The notes under the pieces were generated by a model, which searched no databases, was not told the DNA's origin, and saw only the letters and a program-made list of their open reading frames with translations. A program made the translations under genes and the position numbers. Positions 6,134 to 12,813 of a stretch of DNA of 17,148 nt are shown here, piece by piece. The stretch is from Flavobacteriales bacterium UBA2426 (GTDB lineage: Bacteria; Bacteroidota; Bacteroidia; Flavobacteriales_F; PHOS-HE28), in NCBI GenBank assembly GCA_002342985.1, contig DDRC01000047.1, positions 1 through 17,148 on the forward strand, read 5' to 3'. Positions within the stretch are counted from its first letter, which is position 1. Every line of letters begins with the position of its first letter.

Positions 6134-8554
6134 ATGACACGAGACATCCACTTTTTCCTGGGCGCCAGCCTTTGTGCGCCCATGCTCTGCTCCGGCCAAT
6201 TCTCAGGGCCCCGACCGGTCACCACCGAGTTCGTGCTCGATGCAGGTGTCATGGCGGTGGGAGATACCGACAACGATGGCGATCTGGAGCTCGTTGCTGG
6301 AGGGATGGCCGGACTGGTCCTGTTCGAGAACACGGATGGGCAAGGCGCTTTCCAACCCGTCGTTGTCCTTGATCGGTCCGTGTACATCTGGTGCGAGGCG
6401 CTGCACGTTGTGGACGTGGATGACGATGGGCTCGCCGACATCGTGATCGAGCACGAGGACATCGCTTGGTGCAGGAACCTCGGGGGGAATGGATTCAGTC
6501 CCCCGGAACCGTTTCCCGGTACGGGGCCGAACCATCACATGATCGCCTTTGACGACTACGATGGTGACGGCGACCAGGATGCCATCATGATCATGCCACC
6601 AGGGAATCTTGTACGAATGGAGAACCTCGGTGCCGGGCAGTTCGGCACGGCTGCGGCTCTGGGCACGGTGCAGTACGATTCCGATCTGATGCTCTTCGAC
6701 CTGGATGGCGACGGCGACCAGGACATCACCGCGACCGAATACACGGGCATCGAGGCAAGGGTGTTCAGGAACAATGGGAACGGCACACTCAGTCTTACCA
6801 GCACCCTTCCGCTCATTGGCTGTGGAGCCGTTGGCGGGAACCATGTTGTCGCAGCGGATGTCGATGGCGACGGGAACGAGGATCTAGTGCTGAGGCAGTT
6901 GTGCAATGGGCAGATCGAGTGGCGGCGCAGCCTCGGGGATGGCACCTTCCAGCCGCCCGTGCTCGTTGCTGCGTTCTCGGATATGACGATCGACATCCTG
7001 TTCCTTGACCTCAATGATGATGGCCTGCGTGATCTGGTGGCGCTGACGCAGGAGGACATCCAGGCATCGTTGAACCAAGGCGCAGGTGTGTTCAGCCCTG
7101 CGCAGCCCCTGAGCCGGTCCATCCTGAACACGTACCATGGCGCGATCTGCGCTGCGGACATCAATGGCGATGGCCTTCCCGAGCTCTTCGCGGCCGATAT
7201 CGGTTACAGCCGGGTGCGCCAATACCACCTGCCAGGTGACGGCTCCCTCGTGTTCCATCAATTCCTGGGTGACTACACCCCGCGGCCCTTCGAGTTCGTG
7301 CGCATCGCCGACCTGAACGGTGATGCCTACCCCGACGTGGTGCGCACCTATGACTACGAAGGCATGGTCGTGGCCTATGCCAGCAACCAGGCAGAGCAAT
7401 TCAGCCTGCCCTACATCCTTGCGCGCACCGATACAACGTTGCAGGCGGATATCGACCTGATCGACATGGACGAGGACGGGGACCTGGACCTCATCGTCCT
7501 CGCGGACTCGCTGCACCTATACATCAATCAGGGTGGCTTCCAGTTCGTGAAGACCTACTCGTATTTCAGCCCCCAGTTCGATTACAACTCCCGGCTGAAG
7601 TGCAACGACCTTGACGGTGATGGTGATGTGGACATCCTATACACCAGCTTGGGGGCCATCCGGCGCCTGCGCAACAACGGGGACAACACGTTCACGCAGC
7701 TGCCCAACATCAGCCCCCTGCAGTTCGGGGCCAGGTTCGGCCCGCTGATGGATGTGGACGGTGATGGCGACCAGGATGTGCTCGCCGACGACGACGGCGA
7801 CCTGGTCTGGATCCGGAATGACGGCAGCCTGAATTTCGCGCCGCGCGTCACGATCGGCTTCTTCTACGATCATGTCGACACCGCCGACATCGACATGGAC
7901 GGCGATCTGGACATCTTCTGCTCCGGCCTCGGCCCCGATGCGTACTGGTCGGAGCGGACCGGCCCCGCCACCTTCGCTGCCGCGCAACAGATCGGTCTTA
8001 GCGGCTTGCTTGCCGGCTGGCCGCGCATCGCGGACGTGGATAGCGATGGGGACCCGGATGTGGTCGTGCTCGACTGGAATGGAGGGGGATCGGTCGCACT
8101 GAATGACGGCTCCGGGAATTTCGGCGCTCCTCAGTTCCTGATCAGCATGGAAGGGATCATCGACTATGCCGAAGAGGCGTGCTTCGCCGACATGGACCTG
8201 GATGGCGACATCGACATCGTCCATTGCTGGGAGGACGCTCAGGGCAATCCGCTCATGCTGGCCTGGCGAGAGAACCTGGGCATCACCACCGGCTTGGAGG
8301 AGGTGGCCCGGACCAGCATGTCGCTTGCGCCGAACCCCTTCCTGGACCATGCCCAGCTCGTTCTCTCCGCGCCGCTCACCGCTGCGCAGCGCCTGGAGAT
8401 CGTGGATGTCCATGGCCGCATCCTGCGGAGCATGCCAGGAGGAGGCGATGGCACGATGACCGTGGACCGCGCCGGCTTGTGCAGCGGTGTCTACCTTCTG
8501 GATATCCGCGAAGCAGGCCGGTCGTTGGGCAGCATCCGCATGGTCATCCACTAG
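6134..8554 (+). CDS. Secreted FG-GAP/VCBS repeat protein with T9SS sorting domain
   Basis: An 806-residue exported protein. An N-terminal signal peptide (about 1-22, ending CSGQ) is followed by at least 14 calcium-loop units of the type D.D.DGD.D, for example VGDTDNDGDLELV near residue 42, LFDLDGDGDQDITATE, AADVDGDGNEDLV, LIDMDEDGDLDLIVLAD, CNDLDGDGDVDILYTS, LMDVDGDGDQDVLADDDGDL and FADMDLDGDIDIVHCWE. These are FG-GAP/VCBS repeats, which form a calcium-binding beta-propeller-like chain. The last 75 residues (LAPNPF, then LVLSAPLTAAQRLEIVDVHG, GLCSGVYLLDIRE and RMVIH) form a type A T9SS C-terminal sorting domain, so the protein is exported by the Por system and anchored on or released from the outer membrane. 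It may act in adhesion or ligand binding. Length is ordinary for the class. Confidence 0.93.
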   Translation: MTRDIHFFLGASLCAPMLCSGQFSGPRPVTTEFVLDAGVMAVGDTDNDGDLELVAGGMAGLVLFENTDGQGAFQPVVVLDRSVYIWCEALHVVDVDDDGLADIVIEHEDIAWCRNLGGNGFSPPEPFPGTGPNHHMIAFDDYDGDGDQDAIMIMPPGNLVRMENLGAGQFGTAAALGTVQYDSDLMLFDLDGDGDQDITATEYTGIEARVFRNNGNGTLSLTSTLPLIGCGAVGGNHVVAADVDGDGNEDLVLRQLCNGQIEWRRSLGDGTFQPPVLVAAFSDMTIDILFLDLNDDGLRDLVALTQEDIQASLNQGAGVFSPAQPLSRSILNTYHGAICAADINGDGLPELFAADIGYSRVRQYHLPGDGSLVFHQFLGDYTPRPFEFVRIADLNGDAYPDVVRTYDYEGMVVAYASNQAEQFSLPYILARTDTTLQADIDLIDMDEDGDLDLIVLADSLHLYINQGGFQFVKTYSYFSPQFDYNSRLKCNDLDGDGDVDILYTSLGAIRRLRNNGDNTFTQLPNISPLQFGARFGPLMDVDGDGDQDVLADDDGDLVWIRNDGSLNFAPRVTIGFFYDHVDTADIDMDGDLDIFCSGLGPDAYWSERTGPATFAAAQQIGLSGLLAGWPRIADVDSDGDPDVVVLDWNGGGSVALNDGSGNFGAPQFLISMEGIIDYAEEACFADMDLDGDIDIVHCWEDAQGNPLMLAWRENLGITTGLEEVARTSMSLAPNPFLDHAQLVLSAPLTAAQRLEIVDVHGRILRSMPGGGDGTMTVDRAGLCSGVYLLDIREAGRSLGSIRMVIH

Positions 8555-8604
8555 AGCGCGCCTAAGCGATCCATAGGGCTGCAAGCGGTAGCGCGTGCGG
8601 TCGA

Positions 8605-8724
8605 TCCCGGCTCACGGCCGGGACAGCACGACAGACCCGGCGGAGGTTAGTGGGACACCCTGCGGCGGAACAGGCTACGGCCAGATGGAGGAGGTTCGGT
8701 AGGACACCCCGCGATGGTCTAAGA
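8605..8724 (+). repeat. Main repeat family, copy 3 (with partial tandem unit)
   Basis: Begins with a hairpin CCCGGC-TCACG-GCCGGG (8606-8622), then ACAGCACGACAGACCCGG, CGGAGGTTAGTGGGACACCC and TGCGGCGG. A second half-unit follows after CAGGCTACGGCCAGATGG (GGAGGTTCGGTAGGACACCC, GCGATGGTCTAAG). The CAGGCTACGG.CAGATGG block is shared with copy 7. It lies 50 bases behind the FG-GAP gene. The remaining gap 8725-8868 shows nothing but the promoter-like box below. Confidence 0.8.
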
Positions 8725-8856
8725 GCAGTTCACCTGCACCGACCGATCCCTCCGGTTGGCCATGGCCACCGGGGGACCAGTGCTTACAGGACGCCCCCGA
8801 CCTCCACGAACGTGGGTATTGCCGGTCAGCAGGGCCATTCTTGCTTCGAGGCCAGA

Positions 8857-8864
8857 AACCTTCA
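8857..8864 (+). promoter_or_regulatory. Weak -7-like box (AACCTTCA)
   Basis: Same layout as the boxes at 3489 and 5122, ending four bases before the ATG at 8869, but the first T of the box is replaced by A. Confidence 0.2.
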
Positions 8865-8868
8865 ACCT

Positions 8869-10011
8869 ATGCGCCACCTTGCACTCGCTGCGATAACCAT
8901 TCTCCTGGGGCTCCATAACCCGGCGGTCACACCTGCCCAGACCCTCACGTCGGAATTCGTGAACGCAGGCTATGCGATAGCCGACCTGGGCACGATCACG
9001 GATCTGCCCACGCCGTATGGTGGCCTCACCATCAGGCCGGCAACGCCCGATACGCTCTATATCGGAGGCGCTGCCAATGCCCCCACCGCAGCGGTGTACA
9101 AAGTGCCCTTGATCCGCGATGCCGGCACACAGCAGATCACCGGATTCGCCGGACCGGCCATCCTGCATGCTCCAGCCCCCAACATCGACGGGGGGCTCAG
9201 CTTCGACCCCAACGGCACCATGCTCTACACGCGGTACAGCATGAACGAGATCGGGCAGCTGCTGCCCGATAACACCACCCTGAGCATCCCGCTCACACCG
9301 CTCGGCGTTGGCTCATCCGTGGGCAGCCATGCCTTCGTGCCCAATGGATATCCCGGCGCGGGCAATCTCATCCTCGCCTCGTACAATCAGTGGGCGCTCT
9401 ACACCCTGCCCTACACGGTGGCCACAGGGGGGCTCTACAACTTCCTCAATACCGTTGCAGAGGTCTCCGTATCCGGTGTCGCTTCCGGTCCGGAAGGGAT
9501 CGCTTACGTGCCCATCGGCTCCGCCGCATTCCCCGTCCCCTCCATGGTGGTCTCCGCATATGGCCTCGGGAAGATCGTGGCGTTCGAGGTGGATGCCAAC
9601 GGATTGCCGGTCCCGACCACCGCCCGCGACGTGGTCACCGGACTCACCGGCGCGGAAGGCGCTTTCATCGACCCGCTCACCGGGGACTTCCTCTTCTCCA
9701 CCTTCGGCGGCAGCAACCGCGTGGTCCGGGTATCCGGATTCGAGCTGCCCACCGCGCTTGCGGAGGTCACGCATACGCATACCCCGCTCACCGCATCACC
9801 GAATCCCACCAACGGACCGCTGCGCCTATACAGGGACCCGACGGAACAGATCGATGCGGTGGAGGTGCTGGACGTGAATGGGCGTGTGGTCCTTCGCACC
9901 GGACGCCCAGCCGATGACCTGATCGACCTCGGATCGCTGGAGACCGGCGTATACGTGGTGCGGGCCTTCATGGAGGAGGGCCTGCGCACCGCGCGGGTGG
10001 TGCGGGAGTGA
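8869..10011 (+). CDS. Secreted beta-propeller-like protein with T9SS sorting domain
   Basis: A 380-residue exported protein. The ATG at 8869 gives a signal peptide (MRHLALAAITILLGLHNPAV, then TPAQ); the frame is open back to 8650, but that part reads through repeat copy 3 and has no coding character. The body contains repeated strand-turn units (GGLTIRPATPDTLYIGG, GGLSFDPNGTMLYTRYS, GSHAFVPNGYPGAGNLILAS, ASGPEGIAYVPIGS, GAFIDPLTGDFLFSTFGGSN) like those of SMP-30/NHL-type propellers and metazoan-like sugar-lactone binding proteins. No catalytic residues are assigned. The C-terminus (TASPNPTNGPLRLY, AVEVLDVNGRVVLRT, LETGVYVVRAFMEE, ARVVRE) is a T9SS type A sorting domain. It follows the FG-GAP protein on the same strand, but with a 314-base gap and a repeat between them, so it is a separate transcription unit. 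Confidence 0.9.
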   Translation: MRHLALAAITILLGLHNPAVTPAQTLTSEFVNAGYAIADLGTITDLPTPYGGLTIRPATPDTLYIGGAANAPTAAVYKVPLIRDAGTQQITGFAGPAILHAPAPNIDGGLSFDPNGTMLYTRYSMNEIGQLLPDNTTLSIPLTPLGVGSSVGSHAFVPNGYPGAGNLILASYNQWALYTLPYTVATGGLYNFLNTVAEVSVSGVASGPEGIAYVPIGSAAFPVPSMVVSAYGLGKIVAFEVDANGLPVPTTARDVVTGLTGAEGAFIDPLTGDFLFSTFGGSNRVVRVSGFELPTALAEVTHTHTPLTASPNPTNGPLRLYRDPTEQIDAVEVLDVNGRVVLRTGRPADDLIDLGSLETGVYVVRAFMEEGLRTARVVRE

Positions 10012-10023
10012 GATCTGTTCTTC

Positions 10024-10057
10024 CTCCGAACCTGCCCAGGGTCCTCTGTATTCGGAG
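10024..10057 (+). terminator. Possible terminator hairpin behind the T9SS gene
   Basis: CTCCGAA at 10024-10030 and TTCGGAG at 10051-10057 are perfect inverted copies. The loop itself contains CCTG-CC-CAGG. It lies 12 bases behind the stop codon. No T tract follows. Confidence 0.35.
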
Positions 10058-10064
10058 AACCGCT

Positions 10065-10133
10065 AACCCTGAGAAGATCCTGAACGACATCCAGATGACG
10101 CCCGATGCGTTCGTGGCGGCATTGAACGATTGA
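10065..10133 (+). pseudogene. Possible 3' remnant of a lost gene
   Basis: The frame reads NPEKILNDIQMTPDAFVAAL, then ND and a stop. It ends ten bases before repeat copy 4 and has a helix-rich, non-random look, like the tail of a small antitoxin or regulator. The frame is open further upstream but lacks a convincing start. I do not recognise the parent family. Confidence 0.25.
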
Positions 10134-10142
10134 TCAAGACTT

Positions 10143-10231
10143 CGGGCCGCAGTGCCTGTCCCGCCTCAGCGGGAGTCGTCCGCACAGAGCAGTGGACAGA
10201 CCCGGCGGAGGTTTGCCGAGCATCCCGCAAG
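10143..10231 (+). repeat. Main repeat family, copy 4
   Basis: Order: TCGGGCCGCAGTGCCTG, the hairpin TCCCGC-CTCA-GCGGGA (10159-10174), GTCGTCCGC, then GTGGAC (the second stem pair keeps pairing by a G-T wobble), AGACCCGGCGGAGGTTTGCC, and a degenerate last block (GAGCATCCCGCAAGAGG). It lies directly before the DUF433 gene and supplies its -33 box. Confidence 0.85.
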
Positions 10232-10243
10232 AGGTTACCTTTG
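10212..10243 (+). promoter_or_regulatory. Promoter of the DUF433/DUF5615 module: TTTG, 20 bases, TACCTTTG
   Basis: TTTG at 10212-10215 and a perfect TAnnTTTG at 10236-10243 are separated by 20 bases, matching the known Bacteroidota -33/-7 arrangement. The ATG at 10249 lies only five bases past the -7 box, so transcription should start at or near the start codon. The TTTG is part of repeat copy 4. Confidence 0.6.
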
Positions 10244-10248
10244 AAGAC

Positions 10249-10485
10249 ATGGAATGGCGCACGCGCATCGTTTCCGACAAGGACATCCTGCTGGGCAAGC
10301 CGGTGATCAAGGGTACGCGCATCTCCGTGGAATTGATCCTTGAGCTGATGGCCGAAGGATGGACGGAAGCCCAGGTGCTGGAAAGCTACCCGAACATCAC
10401 CGCGGATGACCTCAAGGCCGTGTTCGCGTATCTGCGTGATGGCATGCACCAAGCCATGTACCTGCCTTTGCGCCGCACCGCGTAA
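10249..10485 (+). CDS. DUF433 family antitoxin
   Basis: A 78-residue protein of the DUF433 type, a small helix-turn-helix fold. The core carries RIVSDKDILLGKPVIKGTRI, then SVELILELMAEGWTEAQVLE and SYPNITADDLKAVFAYL, which is the family signature (I..GKP.I.GTRI.V..IL..L..G.....IL..YP.L...DI.A.L.Y). DUF433 proteins are commonly encoded next to a DUF5615 PIN-like protein and are taken to be its antitoxin and autoregulator. The ATG at 10249 is chosen because the perfect -7 box sits just before it; the frame is open upstream only through the repeat. Its stop codon TAA shares one base with the next ATG, so the two genes are translationally coupled. Confidence 0.92.
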   Translation: MEWRTRIVSDKDILLGKPVIKGTRISVELILELMAEGWTEAQVLESYPNITADDLKAVFAYLRDGMHQAMYLPLRRTA

Positions 10486-10835
10486 TGCGCTTCCTGGCCA
10501 ACGAGAATTTCCCGGACCCGAGCATTCACGCCCTGCGCGATGCAGGTCATGATGTGAAGAGCATCCGTACGGACGCCCCGAGCATTGCGGACCATGAGGT
10601 CATCAGCATGGCCCAGGAGGAGCAACGCATCATCCTCACCTTCGACAAGGACTACGGGGAGCTGATCTTCAAAGGCGGCATCGACTCACCACCTGCTGTG
10701 CTCTTCCTCCGATACCGTGGCAAAAACCCTCAAGCGGCTGCCAGGCTGATCAAGGAAACGCTCGCGGCGGAAACCCGGCTCGAAGGACGCTTCACCGTGA
10801 TCGAAGAGGAGGGCATTCGGCAGCGGATCTATTGA
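10485..10835 (+). CDS. DUF5615 PIN-like toxin
   Basis: A 116-residue PIN-like (Mut7-C/DUF5615) protein. It begins with the family's MRFLANENFP strand-turn with Asn-Glu-Asn, followed by ALRDAGHDVKSIRTDAPSI, DHEVISMAQEEQRIILTFDK and DYGELIF. The acidic residues expected of the metal-dependent RNase site are Glu7, Asp36 or so, and the Asp54/Asp56 pair of TFDKDYGEL. The TFD.DYG motif is the strongest identifier. These proteins are presumed toxins of type II TA modules paired with DUF433, though enzymatic activity has rarely been shown. It overlaps the DUF433 gene by one base (TAATG). Repeat copy 5 and a short ParE-like tail begin 11 bases after its stop. Confidence 0.92.
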   Translation: MRFLANENFPDPSIHALRDAGHDVKSIRTDAPSIADHEVISMAQEEQRIILTFDKDYGELIFKGGIDSPPAVLFLRYRGKNPQAAARLIKETLAAETRLEGRFTVIEEEGIRQRIY

Positions 10836-10846
10836 CCCCGGAGTTA

Positions 10847-10974
10847 CCGGCGAAGATGGTGTGGTGAGAGCGGCTACGGGCCGCAGTGCCTGTCCCGCCT
10901 CAGCGGGAGTCGTCCACTCTACGCAGCGGACAGACCCGCCGGAGGTTCGGGACGACACCCTGCGGTGGCCCCAA
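10847..10974 (+). repeat. Main repeat family, copy 5 (with ParE-like tail at its left edge)
   Basis: The core from GGCTACGGGCCGCAGTGCC (10872) runs through TCCCGC-CTCA-GCGGGA, GTCGTCCACT, AGCGGACAGACCCGCCGGAG and GACGACACCCTGCGGTGGCC to CCAAG. The left edge 10847-10886 aligns without gaps to 12667-12706 at 36 of 40 bases. There the first 21 bases are the end of the ParE gene; here they read P-A-K-M-V-W-stop. Confidence 0.85.
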
Positions 10975-11028
10975 GCACTGCGTAACTGAGCGAAGACACG
11001 GATCATGACCGCGCCGATCGGCCCTTCC

Positions 11029-11775
11029 CTACCTCCCTGCCGATAGACCGGTCCATTGTCGGATCAACTCCAACACCTGTTGGTCCTTCTTCGCCAACTC
11101 CGGCCGTTGCCGCCCTTGTCGGCGGATCTCGGCCTCCACATCCAGCAGCATGCGCTGCCGCTGCCCGGCAGAGAAGTGATCGAAATAGCGCTTCAACTCC
11201 AACGACTCGTCCAGCGCTTGCTGGTCCTCACCGAGGAGCCCTTGGTCCAGGAAGGTGGTGAAGGAGGTCAACCGCTTGGCTGGTTCCCAAATGCCGGTCG
11301 CATTGCCGTGGAACATGGACCCGAAGATCTCCGTGGTGCCGTCGGCAAGCTGCTTCACGCCTTGCATGGCAGGCGTGTGGTTCACGGAGAAGAAATCGAA
11401 CAGGCGTTGGATGGGATCCTTGCTTCTGTTGAAACGTTCGAGGTAGCGCTCGAAGAAGTGCGCGCTGAAGTAGATATCCGCGTCCCTGCCGAGCAGATCC
11501 ACCCGCACGGCGCGCAGCCGGGCATCGCGACCGTGATAACGGACCAGCCCAGCGATGTCGGTGCTGCGTTTGGTACGGATCAAGACCAGGATCCACTCAT
11601 TACCGCGTGGTGAACGCCATTTGATGGCCTGCTCCAGGCGATCGATCCCCTTAGGCGCGATCCGAAGTTCGCGCTCCAGGCGCTTGCCGATGGGCTTCAA
11701 CTTGTTCACCAAGGCGCTCAGGTCCTTACGCGCGTCATCGGCGACTTCCTTGGGCGTCATCGAACGTACGATCAT
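11029..11775 (-). CDS. Hypothetical protein with HFFERY-type motif
   Basis: A 248-residue protein with no signal peptide or membrane segment. It is charged and helix-rich at both ends. The middle holds IYFSAHFFERYLERF (about 115-130), then RLFDFFSVNHTPAM, TTEIFGSMFHGNATGIWE and TSFTTFLDQGLLGEDQQ. An 'F..H.F.RY.ER' core followed by an N-terminally strand-rich segment recurs in unnamed Bacteroidota proteins, several on mobile elements; no function is known to me. The ATG at 11775 is used; 11760 (MTPKEVADD) is an equally reasonable start. It is the only minus-strand gene among the repeat-separated units of this stretch, with copy 5 behind it and copy 6 ahead of it. A mobile or defence role would be speculation. 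Confidence 0.75.
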   Translation of the reverse strand: MIVRSMTPKEVADDARKDLSALVNKLKPIGKRLERELRIAPKGIDRLEQAIKWRSPRGNEWILVLIRTKRSTDIAGLVRYHGRDARLRAVRVDLLGRDADIYFSAHFFERYLERFNRSKDPIQRLFDFFSVNHTPAMQGVKQLADGTTEIFGSMFHGNATGIWEPAKRLTSFTTFLDQGLLGEDQQALDESLELKRYFDHFSAGQRQRMLLDVEAEIRRQGRQRPELAKKDQQVLELIRQWTGLSAGR

Positions 11776-11850
11776 GGCATCCGGGCTTTGTCCGCCGCTT
11801 GTACGGATACGCACAGGCGGGGTTCCCCTCTTGCATATGGTGCGCTTACG

Positions 11851-11988
11851 GCTGCGAGCCGGAGTGCCTGTCCCGCCTCAGCGGGAGGCGTCCGCTCAAC
11901 CCCGCCCCGGATGCGACTCCGGGGCAAGGCCGGGACAGCACGACAGACCCGGTGGTGGTTTGGCTGGACACCCCGCGGTGGTTTAAGG
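11851..11988 (+). repeat. Main repeat family, copy 6 (longest, with extra hairpin)
   Basis: Starts GCTGCGAGCCGGAGTGCC, then TCCCGC-CTCA-GCGGGA, GGCGTCCGCT, and an extra hairpin GCCCCGG-ATGCGACT-CCGGGGC (11904-11925). It continues GGCCGGGACAGCACGACAGA, CCCGGTGGTGGTTTGGCTGG and ACACCCCGCGGTGGTTTAAG. It combines the left end of copies 4 and 5 with the AGCACGACAGACC middle of copies 2 and 3, so it looks like the full form. Confidence 0.85.
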
Positions 11989-12000
11989 CTTCAGGGGGGG

Positions 12001-12049
12001 GCCAGTCGCAGTTCCTCCGCCGTAGCCTTGGCGTAGGAGCGAGACTGGC
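12001..12049. repeat. Long imperfect inverted repeat (third dyad type)
   Basis: GCCAGTC (12001-12007) pairs with GACTGGC (12043-12049). Inside it, CCTCCGCC pairs with GGCGTAGG with one mismatch around the loop GTAGCCTT. The result is a stem of about 15 pairs. The flanks 11989-12000 and 12050-12139 show no gene. Confidence 0.6.
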
Positions 12050-12139
12050 GAACAGCCGTGACGATGATCTAGCCAAGGCATCCATCAGGTCACAAGTGGC
12101 CCGCTCGCCCACGCATGTGCCCGTGCGCCAGGTCGCGCT

Positions 12140-12147
12140 TATCTTTG
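12140..12147 (+). promoter_or_regulatory. -7 promoter box (TATCTTTG) of the ParE module
   Basis: A perfect TAnnTTTG, 16 bases before the ATG at 12164. No TTTG at -33 spacing was found. Confidence 0.5.
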
Positions 12148-12163
12148 ACTTCACATCCTCACC

Positions 12164-12391
12164 ATGAGCACCCTTTCGCTCCGCACCGAACTCTCCGAGC
12201 TCATCGCGAAAGAGAAGAACGCGTCCTTGCTGGAGGTATTGAAGGACATACTGAGTGGGGGTTCGAAGAATGCCCTGCTGAAGGCCAAGCTCACCTCACG
12301 GGCGCTGAAGGCTGAGGAGGACCTTGCAGCAGGAAGGGTGTTGAGCACCGCTCAAGTTCGAGCCCGTCTGGCTTCACGCAAGAAGAAGTGA
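12164..12391 (+). CDS. Short antitoxin of a RelE/ParE module
   Basis: A 75-residue, helical, basic-tailed protein. Its end (RALKAEEDLAAGRVLSTAQV, then RARL) follows the 'RA.EDI..G..LS.EEL' tail typical of small Bacteroidota antitoxins in front of RelE/ParE toxins. The N-terminal part (LRTELSELIAKEKNASLLEV) resembles the regulatory helix of the same group. The stop codon TGA overlaps the toxin's GTG start (GTGA), so translation is coupled. A perfect -7 promoter box lies 16 bases upstream, which fits autoregulated expression. The call rests as much on its position as on the motif. Sequence alone does not show a DNA-binding fold. Confidence 0.8.
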   Translation: MSTLSLRTELSELIAKEKNASLLEVLKDILSGGSKNALLKAKLTSRALKAEEDLAAGRVLSTAQVRARLASRKKK

Positions 12392-12687
12392 GGCTCAAGG
12401 TTTCCGAGTACGCGGCAGCGCGGCTCGACGACATCTGGGACTACTACGCCACCGAAGCCAGCGAGCGCGTGGCGGACAAGATCACCAAGAAGATCGTGGA
12501 TGACATCGACTGGTTGCTGGAGCATCCACGCGGCGGACAAGTAGAACCTTTGCTTGACCATCTCGGCCTCGGGCATCGGCGAAAGGTGAGCGGCCACTAC
12601 AAGATCATCTACCGCATCATCGGCGACCTGATCTTCGTGTCAGACATCTTCGACACAAGGCAGGATCCGGAGAAGATGGTGTGGTGA
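12388..12687 (+). CDS. RelE/ParE family toxin
   Basis: A 99-residue toxin of the RelE/ParE superfamily, starting with GTG inside the antitoxin's stop. Family features in order are RLKVSEYAAARLDDIWDYY, helix two with ASERVADKITKKIVDDIDWL, the P.GG turn in HPRGGQVEPL, HRRKVSGHYKIIYRI and the closing strand DLIFVSDIFDTRQDPEKM. The strands with RKV, Y(K)IIYR and FDTRQ.P are the core of ParE-like toxins, which inhibit gyrase or cleave ribosome-bound mRNA; which of the two applies here is not readable. Its last residues P-E-K-M-V-W-stop are shared at DNA level with a non-coding tract next to repeat copy 5. Repeat copy 7 follows at once. Confidence 0.9.
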   Translation: MRLKVSEYAAARLDDIWDYYATEASERVADKITKKIVDDIDWLLEHPRGGQVEPLLDHLGLGHRRKVSGHYKIIYRIIGDLIFVSDIFDTRQDPEKMVW

Positions 12688-12692
12688 AAGCG

Positions 12693-12808
12693 CCTGCGGG
12701 CCGCAGGGTCGTCCGCTCAAAAGCAGCGGACAGACCCTGCGGAGGTTTGGGTGGACCCTGCGGTGGTCTAAGATGCGGACCCTGCGGTGGGACAGGCTAC
12801 GGACAGAT
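12693..12808 (+). repeat. Main repeat family, copy 7 (joins the transposase remnant)
   Basis: Contains the palindrome CTGCGG-G-CCGCAG (12694-12706), a perfect stem GTCCGCT-CAAAAGC-AGCGGAC, then AGACCCTGCGGAGG. Three iterations of GACCCTGCGG(A/T)GG follow, the last running into GACAGGCTACGGACAGATGG. It lacks the TCCCGC-CTCA-GCGGGA block present in copies 4-6. It starts six bases behind the ParE stop and ends about five bases before the transposase fragment. Confidence 0.85.
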
Positions 12809-12813
12809 GGGTC

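Noticed and set aside
6203..8584. Several long minus-strand open frames with repeated Val-Ala-Ile-His units
   Set aside because: These are antisense images of the Asp-Gly-Asp repeats in the FG-GAP gene.
8650..8868. N-terminal extension of the second T9SS protein
   Set aside because: It is translated repeat copy 3; the signal peptide begins at 8869.
12693..12760. Compensatory base changes in the GTCCGCT/AGCGGAC stem across copies
   Set aside because: Copy 7 is perfect and copy 4 keeps pairing by one wobble, but copy 5 has a plain mismatch and copy 6 lacks the second arm, so covariation is not shown.
10143..12808. Repeats as classical integron attC sites
   Set aside because: No RYYYAAC/GTTRRRY end pair was found in the copies I checked, no integrase lies in the window, and one unit is in the opposite orientation. 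The cassette idea is kept only in a general form.
12787..12813. Upstream start of the transposase fragment
   Set aside because: The first nine codons come from repeat copy 7, not from the transposase.
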